Part shown: positions 1 through 12,284 of the stretch, in pieces
Numbering within the stretch: position 1 is the stretch's first letter
How the letters are laid out: each line of letters opens with the position of its first letter
Assembly (NCBI GenBank): GCA_963576475.1
Contig: OY754982.1
Coordinates: forward strand, 16,124,217 to 16,188,216
Length of the DNA: 64,000 bases
Direction: 5' to 3'
Source of the DNA: Molanna angustata
Taxonomy: Eukaryota; Arthropoda; Insecta; Trichoptera; Molannidae
The notes under the pieces: model-generated
Seen by the model: the letters and a program-made list of their open reading frames with translations, nothing else
Databases searched by the model: none
Told to the model about the DNA's origin: nothing
Position numbers and translations under genes: made by a program

Positions 1-131
1 GGAGTCAAAACCTTCATGATAAACCTAATCATGGATAAAATTAACTTATGGAGTTCTATTATATCTTAAGATATAGAACTCCATAAGATAATTATATCCA
101 CGATATGAGTTATTATGAGGGTTTTGATTCC
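1..131. mobile_element. Foldback (palindromic) MITE
   Basis: The whole segment is a near-perfect inverted repeat. The left arm starts GGAGTCAAAACC and the right arm, read in reverse complement, starts GGAATCAAAACC. The arms meet around 65-72 at TATCTTAAGATA, with the inner part CTTATGGAGTTCTA repeated exactly on the other arm. The arms are about 65 bases and roughly 80% identical. This is the form of a small foldback or hairpin MITE. The window begins at its first visible base, so the left boundary may lie outside. A short segment resembling its left arm (CTTCATGATAAA...AATCATG) recurs at about 43066-43089. Confidence 0.7.
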
Positions 132-349
132 AGAGTTTGACTGAACGTGCCCCCCAGATGGCCCAGATTATCTTTGTATGTCGAGAAATGTGATGAAATT
201 ATACCTAATGTAGGTATTTAAGTACCGATAATATTTATTTTTTAATAACGGCAGAATTTGTTTTATTTCTAGTTTATTTTAATACCCGACATGGTTCCTT
301 CGATTCATTGCATATTTTATCAACTGTCAAGTACTTATCCAAAAGGCAA

Positions 350-665
350 ATGATACGATGGGTTCGATTCCCAGCAGAGGAGAAATTTTATCAAATATCG
401 TGTTTTTATCTTTGTGGTACATTTTAACAAAAATTAACTATATTATTAACTTTGTTTGCACCAAGTACCGACTGAATTTGCGAACGGTTTCGGAACTAAC
501 CCTTTCCTCCTCAGGTAGAATTTCAACTGGTGTAGTAGTGTAAACAAAGTTACAAATATACCTAGTTAATTTTTGAGGAGAAATTTATTTTTTGTCATAC
601 GGCAAAAAACTCGCCACTTGCGCGGGGTGCGAGGAAGTGTGCATTATAATTATTTATTTATAAAC
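350..665 (+). repeat. Broken tRNA-derived SINE (two pieces)
   Basis: A pol III B-box-like GGGTTCGATTCCC (about 360-372) is followed by AGCAGAGGAGAAATTT, the same junction seen in the intact SINE at 16954. After about 190 unrelated bases the text GAGGAGAAATTTATTT resumes at 576. It continues into the SINE tail (CATACGGCAAAAAACTCGCCACTTGCGC and GTGTGCATTATAATTATTTATTTA, here split into separate short motifs). The repeated GAGGAGAAATTT at both edges of the intervening DNA suggests an insertion or a duplication inside the SINE. Confidence 0.6.
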
Positions 666-2310
666 CGATTCATTTGGTGTAAAGTATATATATTTTTAAA
701 AATTTTACACATATCGGAGAATACCATTATGACTTTTGCTTGTGTTTTCTCCATCCGTCCCGTAAATAATCGTCAAAAATAATATAAAAAAATATGGAAA
801 AGTAGTTATGTTAATGGAGATGGATGCTTTACACATGTGAACTTTTGTTGTGGATGTGACCATTATCGGTAAAGTAGCTACTGACATCAAGAAGTTTCTG
901 AATACCTAGGCCAAACATTAATGGGAGTTTTTCGGAGTAGGTACCTACTTACTGAGTGTAAGCATAGATTTTTATTATAATATACTAGATGTCGTAGTTA
1001 GCAAATTTTGCATGAATCGAAGTGAGGCATTTTTCCGGGGGATTTTTGACGTTTTGGTTCCAGACCACATCGTTTTTCTATAGAGAATAACGACTAATGT
1101 GAATTGTTTTCGGATTTATTTGTCTAAAAAAAAATTTAATTATTAAGGTTTAGAGAACAGTTATCTAAGATGTGTTGAAATGTAAGGAAAACTGAAATAT
1201 GTTGCCAACCAAAACGTCAAACGCGCGATATTCCATGACTCACTTTTTGCACGGAGTAGGTAGATACTACATCTAGTACCAATATTATAATAAAAATCTA
1301 TGAGTGTAAGTATTTTTCGAATTTCCATTTAAAAAGCCAACTCAATACAAACATGGAATCCTTAAGTTTCAGTCCAATCATTTTATATTTGATACTTACT
1401 GTGCCTGTACGTAGGTACATAGGATTTTTTTCTGATTCATCGTAAGTATGTTTTTGTCCTTTTTTCAGAGTTCTGTAAAGGTTCTATATGATCGTTCCAT
1501 AAATAGAACGGAAGATGGCGAAATAATAGTCAATGAATAAAAAAGGTAGTGTTTAAAAAATATATATAAAATAAATGAACGTTTTGAATTTTTCAATCAA
1601 TTTATTTAAGTCTGTGATCATTTTATCATGACATCTGTATTTTTGTATTGAATTTTGTTTAATAACACACATCAAGTTTTAATTTTTTATATTTTTAATT
1701 TCCATCGTTAATAGGAATTTCAATACAACAATTAGTATAATAATAACATGATAATTGTCAATAATAAATTTTACACCTACAAACACATTAATTTATTTAT
1801 TTTACAATACGAATTACTATTGAAAATTGTTTTTATCGTGAATTTACAATAAGTTTATTGACTCGATAATTTTTTTTTTGTCTTTGTACCTAATAATAAT
1901 ACTAAAACTGTTTCTTTTTATTCTTAAAAAAGTAATAATTTTAACAAACAACTCATAACAAATAAATTTAACACCATATTGCACATGTACCTATGCATTA
2001 AAAAATAATCGCATATTTTATGTCTCAAATTATTAAAAAAAATGTAAAAAGATTAATGTGGGTATTCATTTCAAAAGAGATTCTGTTTTATTGAAAATTA
2101 AAAATTACAGATATATTGTAAAATGAATTCTTATTCGAAACAAATATAAGGTTATAATTTGAGGAGTACCTAGGCATTACACATTGTACCAAAAATAAAT
2201 TCATATTTTCCTTGTTCACGAATTTTTTAGATACGAAAATATTATTAAGAAAATGCGAAATTCGATGTTTTTACCAAAACTCAAGTGAAACAACTGTCGA
2301 ACTTTAAATG

Positions 2311-2400
2311 TACGCTGGTATTTTATGTACACAATGAGCTGGTATTTTATGTACATAAATACGCTGGTATTTTATGTACATAAATACGTTGATATTTAAT
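2311..2400 (+). repeat. Short tandem repeat, about 24-25 bp period
   Basis: The core GCTGGTATTTTATGTACA starts at 2314, 2338 and 2363, with a decayed fourth unit from about 2388 (GTTGATATTTAA). The period is 24-25 bases. It lies in AT-rich DNA on the 3' side of the BCL11 gene. Confidence 0.75.
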
Positions 2401-5400
2401 GGATTAATTTATTGAAGTAAATTAAAACAATACTTATTTATCAAGGTACACAATGTAGCAAATAATAATTATTGAAAATGTTTAAAAAACAGGATTTCAT
2501 TTATAGAGTTCCAATTTGTTGATATTACTAGAAGTACTTTATGTACAAAAATGAATGTAAACAATTTTATTAATTGCAGATTCGTATTTAATAAATATAT
2601 TAAGTAATATATTTTATCATGTATGTAGGTATTTTTACATTATTTCTCCATAGATCTTATTATCTAAAAATGACTTAAAAATATGCAACGTAGATTACCT
2701 ATTATTTGATAAAAGGAACTCACAGAGAATCGACATTAAGAAAATACGTTAAGTTCTCAGAGTATTTCAATATATCGTATTTTTTTTTGTATCAATTTAA
2801 TAAATTATTACTTTGTATTCTAAAGGTTTGTAAAAGTACACGTACAGATACAACCTCAATATATTTTTACGAAAATCATTTTTTTTTCATCAAGGTACGA
2901 TTTTTAGGATATTTTTTTGTCGGACGACATTCAAAGAAATAATTAATTTTGTTGTTGTTTTTTTTAGTTATTTTACATATTTGAAATTATATTTTTGACT
3001 GCACATTGATCGATTTCATTTACCTTTACATATTAACGATTCAATCAATCACATTTTTTTTTAAATCGACATTAATTATATTATTCTTTATATCTTGTTT
3101 TATTTACCTTCAAAACCATTTTCTATATATCTACGATATGCTACAAATTTTTCTTTCACTATTTAAGTTACCCCAAATTATTTATCCAATATATTTATAT
3201 CTACAGTAGATAACTATTTACATTTTTTTTTATTTTGCCACTCTTTCGTACTCTTTTGCACACTCAGAAAACCACAAATTTTCACCAAAATCAAAAAAGA
3301 CCAAGTGGATCTATTATATAGTTTTCTATTTTTACAGGAAAACAGAGCTATTCTTTAACGATGATTTTTCTCAAAGGTATCCGAAAAATGGGTGGTAAAA
3401 ATTAATTTTTTGTTACCACAATTATTCTTTTAATAAAAATATTTTTTTATTTCGGATCAATAAAACGAATTATGTTTTACAGTTGTGTTTAGTCATTTTT
3501 TCCCTGAAATATTTTATAATTTTACCCTGATGTTTATTACAGGAAACAAAAAAATAAAAAAAATTCCTTAATCTACGTATTGCATTACATATTCAAATTT
3601 GTTTTATATCTCAAATAGTAGTAAATGGTAGATTAGTACTATATTTGAAAATATATTTTAATTTTTAAACCCTGTTATCTAATAACCTTTTCATTCTATT
3701 TTTTTTGTATTAAACATTTTCAAGTGTGTTAGTTATGGTAATAATAAAAATCACGTTAATAAATAAATATAAAGGAAATAATAAAATAAAAACAAAATAG
3801 TTAACAAAATGAAAATTTATTTGTAAAGAAAACAAATAAAAATATTTTTTTAATATTTCACATTGTGTCCACCAACAATCAACAATCATAAATTGTCAAA
3901 AAATACATTCGAAATTAAATCAAAGTAATTGGTTGTTTTATTTTTCAATCACAAAAGACATTCGTTTTAAAATGATTTCAATAAATATCAGAGTACAAAA
4001 ATAAGATATAATATTTAACAAAAAAAAAATTAAATTAATACTGGCATAAGAGATTAAATCTAAACTTTAGTATTGTCTGTAAGTTTAGTAAAAAGTAGAT
4101 TAAAAATAAAAAAATATGTTTGTGTATATTTAGGTTGTATTTCTATAGCTTCAAATCAAGTGTTTTTTTTTTCCTATAATGGTCACATCAAATCGACAAG
4201 TCAAAATGTTAAAAATGAAATCAGTTGATTAGTTAACAAAATCAACAAAATGTACAACTGAAATTATTTTGAATTAGAAATAAAAACTCAACGAATTGTC
4301 AACGAGTTCAATTGAAACATTTTGAAAGTCTTGCAAGACTATTTAATGTTTGATTCAGATCGTAATATAAAATGCATATTTTTAGTAACTACGAATAAAT
4401 AAAGTTATAGTTAAAAAAATTCACTGAGTGAAAAATGAATAAAAATATCAATAAAACGGTATTTCGTTAAATACAAGGATAAAGATTTTTTAACGAAATT
4501 CTCGTTTTGATTTTTTCTCGGTGTAGGTAGGTACCTACTATTAAAAAAAACATATTTTTTATTACGAATAAAATCAAAAATAATCGGACGATTTGATTTG
4601 GAGCATTAAATTTCACCACAACTATTTTAAGTAAATCGAATATAACAAAAAAAATATATAATAATATAAGTACGTATACAGGTTTTATTTTAATAATATA
4701 AACCACTGGAAAATTTGACTACTAAACTGAAATATAACAATTTATTCCATGGAATCATTACTGGAATTAAATGGAATAAAATTATCTGGAATAATCTGGT
4801 TTCTGATTCAGTCTTACAAAATAACAATGGTTGTTTTTTTATTTATTTATATAATAATAATAATTAATTATTAGTAATGTACCTTCACACTTATGGAAAT
4901 GTCTGTTACAATTGTCTTTTATTATTTATTGGATAATTATTATAATAGTACAGCATTTTCTAACAGATATAAAACATTAAGAACGAACATTTGGAAATAT
5001 TCCGAAAAATTTATAATTTACCTTATATATTACAATATTGCCTTAATAATTATTTATTTTGTATTTTTATAATATTATAATAATATATTAAATTAATATA
5101 ATTGCATTTTGATAATAATTTATTTACACCGTATTGAATTTGTTATTAAAATTAATAGGAAATACGTACACAATAATTATTTGAAATAATTTACAATCTA
5201 TTGTATTTACAATAATCTTACATTTTATTCAACGATATTACTTTGGCATTAGTTTTTATACTCTCCCAGCTCCGCGATTTTTTTCTTTTAAATATGGTTA
5301 TGATACAATGGTATAATTTGGTGATAAAAATTTGACGTCTCCAGCTTCTTAGGAACGTAAAAGGCCAATTTATTTTAAAATAAAGGTGCAGTTTCATTTA

Positions 5401-5915
5401 TGCGATTATCGCACGTTTCTGTGTGCGTTCGAAGAGGGTAGGTTTGTTTTTGAAGTGTTCACTGATAAATACAGCAACATTCTAAAATGAAATTATTAAT
5501 TGAGAAATAAAGAAGGAATTGAAAAGAATATTTTTTTAAATGCACTTCCGCAAGTATTTATTATTGTTATTAAAAATGACCGAAGACTTTACAACATTCA
5601 ATCATAATCGAATAAAAAAACTGCATCTTCAGTAATCAACAAAATAGGTGTAAATAATGCCCATAAAACGAACAAATATAAATAAATATATTTAAGATTT
5701 AAGATGCTGCAGTAAGACTAGATGGTAGACATGCTACTCACTTATTGTCGTGTGAGCAACGTATAAAGTTATTAACATTTAATTAACTGGTTACACTAAA
5801 TATAACTGGCCCATTTTTGGTTAGCGGTAAATCTTTGAGACGTTATTATTGTTTATCAAAAGATTTGACTGGGCGGAGCGGGCGGCGGCAGACGGAACCC
5901 GCCCCACGGAAAGAG

Positions 5916-7963
5916 TCACGTAGCTTCTTCCTTGCAGGCATTCGAGTCGTCAGAGATGATACCCAGAGGAGCACCTCCCTTGCTCTGGTTCACCACGCAC
6001 TTGCGCATGTGTTTCTCCAAGGTGGATGGTACAGAGAAAGGCATCTCACAAAACCGACATCGATACACGTCCTTACCGAGTCGCCCGTGTGTCTTCATGT
6101 GCCTCGTCAGTTTAGAGCTCTGAGCGCAAGCGTATGAGCAAAGTTCGCACTTGTAAGGCTTTTCTCCCGTGTGAGATCGTCTGTGAACGGTCAAGTTTGA
6201 GCAGTTTTTGAATACTTTTCCGCAAAATTCGCACGTATCGTTTCTTCTGTTGTCTTTAGATTTGAGGAGTGGGTTTTGCAAGAGACTGTTCGGACTCGGC
6301 TTCAGACTCTCGAATATGTTCTCCGGGGGCCGCTGTCCGTGCAAGTTGGGCAGCCACCAGCCCTCGCCCCTCTCCATTTCCAGCTTCATCCTCTTGCTGG
6401 CTTCGAAAGGGTTCTCGAAAGGGTTGAAGAGCGGGTGCGGCGGCCCGCCCGGGCCCGGCTGCCCTAACATGTTTTTTGCAAACTCTTCCTTGAGTCTCAA
6501 CGCCGTACCCGGCGGAAGACCGTTGACTTTGTCTTGGGAACTCGGAGGTACAGCACCTAGACCGTTGTTATTGTCATGGTCCTTATTGGCCAACTGCCAT
6601 TTGAGTGCATTTCCAGATTCCTGAAGGGCTTGTTTATACGCTTCACTGTATTGAGCGATGTTAGATAAACCGAACTTATCCATCAATTCACCGACTAAGG
6701 AAGCTGCGCTCACTGGTGGTTGAAGATGATTTAGTGGTTTCAAAGGTTTACTTGGTAGTTGACCTGTAGAAGGAACACTTAAGTCTTCCGCTTCATCTTC
6801 TTGGTATTCGTCATCCTCTTCTTCTTCTTCGATTTCTTCTTCTTCTAATTCGTCGTTAGAATCTTCTTCATCGAGTGTTTCTACAGAACCTGCGTTGCTT
6901 GCTCTATCTTCTTGTGTTTGGTGAATTTTCATGTGCCTCTTTAGCTTTGAACTTTGTGCGCACGCATGATCACACACGGTGCATTTATAAGGTTTCTCTC
7001 CCGTGTGCGCTCGTTTATGCACAATAAGATTACTCTGAAAGCGGAACTTCTTGCCGCAAAACTCACATGCGTGTATCGCGTCCTCCGGTGCCCCAGTAAG
7101 CTGCTGCTTCGTAGGAGGGGTCGAAGCTGACCGAGGTGTCGTGGTGATGGCGGGAGCGGACGCGGGAGCGGCGGACATTTCTGAGCGCTTTTCTGGTGGC
7201 GTAGCGCTCTGTGGCCTGCTGGAAGTTCCGTTGCTGTTGTTGTTATTGTTCAGAACTGGTGTAGGTGGTAGGTGAGAAGGAGAGGGGGAAGCGAAAGGTG
7301 GAGATTGCTTCCGGGGGCTAGGTGAGCTTGAATTGCCTGTGGCCGCCCCCGGGCTGGTTGTACCTGCCAGTTGCCGCAAGCGCTGCGAGTAAAAATCCAG
7401 TTGTGGTTCTAGAGAGAGCTGTTGAGAAGGAGGGGGTAGCGATCGATCTCTGGGTGGAACCGGAGGGGCCGGTGGTCGATCTGATGGAGGGGGAAAAGGA
7501 GTATGCGGTGGTAAGGATCCCGCCGCTACGGCCGCAGCAGCAGCCGCCAAGTTCAAGCCGTGGTGTCGGAACTGTTCAGAGACAAGTTGTTCCATTCGGA
7601 ATCTATGATCGTGATGTGACGGTCTCGCGAACAGTGGAGCAGGTGGACCGGGAGGATGAGATAACGGTGGAAGATTAGCTCCAAGAGGCATCCTGAGTAA
7701 ATTTCCCACTCCGAACGGGCTATGTAGATCAGGTGGTGGCGGTGGAAGTAAAGGATGGTGGCGTAGACTCTGAGGTAGAGGAGCCGCTCCACCCGAGGAA
7801 CAAGAACTAGTTGAGCAGGAGGAGCTAGAACTATGGTTACTTTTGTGGGGTCCGGGAGATTCTACGTATATTTTTACTCCGTGGGAGTGTTGAACATGTT
7901 GAAGTAGCCTCCAGGCAGAATGGACTCTGGTTTTGCACGTTGAACAAACGTAGTTGCTCGGTT
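5916..7963 (-). CDS. Bcl11: BCL11-type zinc-finger transcription factor, last coding exon
   Basis: This exon encodes about 681 residues and ends at the TGA at 5918-5916. It begins after an AG acceptor (7965-7964) with two bases that complete a Glu codon, giving EPSNYVCSTC, close to the same junction in vertebrate BCL11A/B. Visible in order: a single C2H2 finger (7946-7881, C-x2-C-x12-H-x4-H); a long Pro/Ser/Ala-rich linker; a finger pair (7066-6921) with an HTGEKPYKC linker; a Glu/Asp-rich run (about 6890-6787) followed by AEDLS, which resembles a CtBP-binding PxDLS motif; and a C-terminal triplet of fingers (6233-5997) containing CEFCGKVFKNCSNLTVHRRS. This finger arrangement (1+2+3) and the acidic run are diagnostic of BCL11 family nuclear repressors, which bind DNA through the C-terminal fingers. 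The last finger ends H-x3-C, where vertebrates have H-x4-H. The open frame continues 22 codons upstream into intron, but the splice site and homology break there. The family call is near certain. Confidence 0.95.
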
Positions 7964-8149
7964 CTGAAACAACGATAAACAAATATTTATTAATAATATT
8001 CAAAAACAAATCAATTTCAAAGAACAACAAATTTAATTAATTTTTTTATAAATCAATCGAATATATATATTTTATAAATATTTATTTTAGAATCCGTGAA
8101 ATGTTGAAATATATTCATGGCCACAAAGTATGTGCAATGAATCATTCGA

Positions 8150-8440
8150 TTTGAAAAAGGGGTCATCTTCCCTGTGTCCGTACAGTAAAGAGGTATAGAG
8201 GTTGGTTGAGAGACCATTACTCAACGGCCGCTTAGGATGCTTAGCATTCAGGGTGCGGCAGGCCATAAGGCTAATAGCGGGACGGAAGTCGGACTTGGGC
8301 CGCTGGGTGGTTGGGGGTGGGATGGGACGGTATCTGCTTCTATAGAACGAGGTCTGAAAAGGTTTTTTCATGTTTCCACATAATGCCGGGCACACAGTAG
8401 TTGATAGTGCACGGTATTTAGACTCGGGAAAGGGGAGATG
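8150..8440. promoter_or_regulatory. GC-richer non-coding island just upstream of the last exon
   Basis: Unlike the flanking AT-rich intron, this block is rich in G and C and in mixed-sequence motifs (for example GGCCGCTTAGGATGCTTAGC and GGTGGTTGGGGGTGGG). A minus-strand frame of 144 codons crosses it, but the frame does not start at a splice site and has no BCL11 similarity. A conserved intronic enhancer or splicing-regulatory block is the most reasonable guess; an alternative exon is possible. Confidence 0.3.
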
Positions 8441-8456
8441 TGTGTGTGTGTGTGTA
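8441..8456 (+). repeat. (TG)n microsatellite
   Basis: A short run of TG dinucleotides, about eight units, lies in the large intron. Confidence 0.8.
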
Positions 8457-10724
8457 TCTATCTTTGTTTGAAAAAAAAAAACTGCCTGGGTAAATTTTAA
8501 ATACGAAATCGATGTAGACACTGTCAGGATTTTTTAAAATAATTGTGTGTAAGTAATAATATATTCGTTAAAAGATACAAATTTGAAAGATAAAAACTAC
8601 GGAAACTTTTTAATTAATTGTATTTCACATATCGATGTCTTACCGGACAAATATTGTATGTCCATTATTGATAGTTTTGAGAAAACTCAACATGAATGTT
8701 TACAATGCTGGTGCATTTGCTTGTAATATTCATTTTTAAGAGGCTATATATTGTAGGCTATATAGTATATTTTGATAATATTTTCCCCAATACCCTAAAA
8801 AAAGTATACGTCATGAAATAAAGAACAGTTTATATTTACATATTTAGCATTAGTTTTTTGAAAATTGAATTTGTTTGATACTTTTCTTGTAAAATTGGTT
8901 TTAGTAAAACCCTTTTTTATTTTTTTATTGTAAGTAACTAAAAAGCTACAAGGCATATGAAGAAGATTTTTACTTCAATCGAAAGAGAATATGAAAATCT
9001 ATCGGCTGAAAACTTTAATATTGTAATATTTTAAATACTATTCTTGCTAATTTAATAAAAACCTCAAAATTTTACCTTTTCTTCACGAAAAAATGTTTTA
9101 TATCACATATTAGGTGATATACAATATTGGTTCGTGTTTCATACATTAGATGGCATATCCAGGGTATACAAGGGCCTTAAATTGACATCTTTAGCTGTAT
9201 TGCATATGGATATACTGTATTTTCACTGATCAAAGATAAAGTCGAGCTCTACAAAAGGTGTATCATAACTTCATTCCACCAAAAAGTGGACATAAAATAT
9301 AAGCCCGGTTAGCCATCGATATTTACTAATCAAGTAGTTTCGAGATTTTCACTTCTTTAAGTATTTTTAATTGGATATTTACTACTTTCCGTGTCCGGAA
9401 CACCATCATATTGGTTGGTGCTCCGGTGGTGGAAGGATTGGCCGGCATTCTGCCGTTTCCAGGGACGCCCGATTGCTTTAATTGGATATTGAAAATGAGA
9501 GAGATATTGAGAATACTTAAATATTTCAGAGAATCTTCGATTTGTTCTAAATATGGTCTGGCCAGAGTAATGGTAAAGCTGTTTCAAGTAGTAGCAGTAG
9601 GTGTAGGTATAGTAGATATGAATAGATAGTCAACTATCTGGAATCTCCTGATTACCGCGCATTGTTCCAAATTGGGTGGAGGTATTTCTAAGGAAGAATT
9701 CACCTCCCCATTAGGTACTATCAGAAGGGAGTATCAGGTGGAGACTTCTTAGGATGGATAGCCTCTCACCATTTTCTTTTTCAGTAATCACCAGCGTAGA
9801 AGAAAGCCGTTGAGAAATCAAATCAGGTACAATCGAGAATTGACACGTATTTAGAGATTCTTAGATATACTCTGATTTCGAAATTTTTTTCTGTTGGTGG
9901 TTACGGTAATAAGTTTATGTAAAGTTCGTGAGCATTTTTTTAAGTTACAACACTTGATTTTTACATCCTTATAATTAACTTTACATGACTGTCCATACTG
10001 GAATTTTGCAATCGGGTTTTCACTCACTTCCTGACTAGTTTGAAACTTTCAGAATTTGTGTATTCCTGATGACAATGCAATGTTTTCAGCTTAATTTATT
10101 TGATATTTCGATAAAATCTAAGAATTACATATGTAGTTCGTACAAAGTATGCTTTACTTTTTGCAGAAAACCAGGAGCACTTTTATGAATTTCTTTTGAA
10201 AGTAATATTTCAACGCGAAGAAAACATTGAAAAGGGTGTCCTCAATTTATTATTTATTTACCTGTTCGATTCGATTACATTTGACCTTACAATAACATAT
10301 TTAATGCAATATTTTGCATAAAATAATTTTGAGGAATTCATTGTAATGAATTAATGTATTTACGAGGAATTTATTTATTTATGTATAAGGAACTTTTAAT
10401 AAAATGCATTTTTTTAAATTTATCTAATAAGAAATTATTTTTAGTAGGTATTTCTTATTACCCTTTGCTTTAAGAAACTATTTCACGTTTCGATAAAACA
10501 ATTATTTAATTTTTCCTTGAAAAACTTGATTCAGATATTTTTGACTTGTCTAACTTTGTCTTTTTCCAAAAAAATGAATTGATTGCTTTTTTCTTACTCA
10601 GTTTTTTTTATACACAATTAAAGTATATTAGTCCATAATCTACGCGTTTATATTACATTGGAGTTAAATATATGTACGTGTCGCGAGTATTCTTAAGAAA
10701 ATAATGTAAAAATATATATTTCAT

Positions 10725-10975
10725 GGAGAAGAGGAAACGAGGATGGGTCTTTTTGAGAGAGGAAAGGTCGTGTTGCAGTAGTTGGCGCGCTTTCCAACCG
10801 GAAACGGAACGGACTTCCGTCGCTGGACAGAAAATGGCGAAGTAATAATGGTGTCATGGCGGCTGTGGTAGGCCAGGTGGAATGGTGATGGTGAGATAGA
10901 CATTAAATACAACGTACTTTTCCCACCACAAATGGAGATTGAATTAATTTTTGTAATATTTTCAACTGCTTCCAT
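10725..10975. promoter_or_regulatory. GC-richer intronic island, candidate enhancer
   Basis: The block between AGAAGAGGAAACGAGG and the AATTAATTTTTG side has balanced composition in otherwise AT-rich intron. It includes GTTGGCGCGCTTTCC, GGAAACGGAACGGAC and GGTGGAATGGTGATGG. A minus-strand 84-codon frame covers it but has no recognisable product. I infer a conserved non-coding element. Confidence 0.3.
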
Positions 10976-11335
10976 TAAAAATGGGGTTAGAATTGTGAGT
11001 ACGTGAATGATACTAAGTTTTTTGATATTTCATGTTATACCGTAACACATAAAATGTATTTTTTTTTGTAAAAATAATCATTTGGTAATAGTCAGAGAAT
11101 CCAGGTTTGTTTTTGATCCGAGGTAAAATATCAAGATGTTGTCCATATTGTCTAAGAAATTTCGGAAATATTTGATATTTATAATAAAATTAAATAATTC
11201 GTCACAAAGTATTTTCTTGATAATGACACAACTTAAAAAAACGTGAGAATCTTTACAGGCTTTATCCTCTATATATTTTAATGTTGTAGTTTATATAGAT
11301 TAGTAATCTAAAGTAATAAAGCAATCAAAATGTTA

Positions 11336-11374
<39 letters not shown>

Positions 11375-11391
11375 TGTGTGTGTGTGTGTTT
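11336..11391 (+). repeat. (TG)n microsatellite
   Basis: A long, nearly uninterrupted TG run with one internal TA. It is followed by TTTGTCTCACGCCTTC, a type of text often seen at the start of dispersed insect repeats. No coding content. Confidence 0.95.
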
Positions 11392-12284
11392 GTCTCACGC
11401 CTTCTGAAAAACCAAGAGCATCTAAAAATCTAATTTAAGTGCGAACATGTACCAGTATACCTGATGCAGTGTCACGCTAAAAAGAATGCGATAAAAATGC
11501 TGAATTTTAAAAATATTTAAATAATTATTTTTTTCATACAAAATTTTCCAAGTCATATCTGTCAAAAAAGTGTACATTTTGCACGCAAATATCTGTTAGT
11601 TTAAAAGTTAGAAGTAGGTATTTACACAAAAAAAATATATTTTGAAGTATAACTTAGCGTTTAAGTGAAAAACATGGTGAATATTTGGTATAATTATAAT
11701 GTTTAACTTATTTTTAAAGTAAGCCTTTTGTACATAAACGCCGCCATTTTAATATCTTTTCATACAATATTTCATTTTCCCACCGAATGAATATGTTCTT
11801 GAAAATAATAAACCTTTGAAATAAATGTAATTATGAAATAATAAAATGAAACACAAGACATTACGGCAAGTTTTAAGACATATATTGTAAAAATGTGTAA
11901 TTTATTAGTAAAGATATAGGCATAATAAAATTGCATAATTTGTAAATAATATTTGATTTTTCTGACAATTTTCATTTTTATGGCATCGAACAAACCAATG
12001 TAGGTACCTACATATTCAAAAAATGTATCCGAACCATTCGATATTACTTACGTGTTCGAATCGTTTCCATGGCTACAGAAAGAATGTGATATTCAAATAA
12101 AATTTGTTAGGAATCGAATTTATTTAGAAGGTTGTTGTAGGTAGGTACCTACCTAATACTATTTACTTACAAATCAACAATAATATACCTATACTGATTT
12201 CCTATAGGAAAATTATTTTATTTATTTATTTATCAACCGTTTGTCCGATTATAATGAAACTTTGGTGAATTGTCGAGCGTATGC

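Larger units (their letters stand above)
132..5915. other. AT-rich 3' flank and possible 3' UTR of BCL11
   Basis: No convincing coding region is visible. The DNA is extremely AT-rich, with many T runs on the plus strand. Minus-strand AATAAA signals are frequent; the first past the stop codon lie at about 5562-5557 and 5374-5369, with many more to about 1600, so the transcript end cannot be fixed from sequence. BCL11-type genes often have long 3' UTRs, and part of this stretch probably belongs to it. The other contents are broken SINE pieces (350-665), a short tandem repeat (2311-2400) and TAGGTACCTA motifs at 938 and 4528. Confidence 0.5.

Noticed and set aside
6208..6624. 138-codon plus-strand frame, and others at 7051-7275 and 7322-7678
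   Set aside because: They lie opposite the BCL11 last exon, which has unambiguous zinc fingers. They are antisense shadows of GC-rich coding sequence.
7964..8030. The BCL11 frame stays open 22 codons upstream of 7963
   Set aside because: The family homology starts exactly at EPSNYVC, an AG acceptor with a pyrimidine-containing tract lies there, and the phase matches the upstream exon. The extra codons are intron.
8087..8521. 144-codon minus-strand frame as a possible exon
   Set aside because: It includes a TG microsatellite (read as THTHTH) and an A run, has no BCL11 similarity and no fitting splice sites. Better seen as a GC-richer non-coding island.
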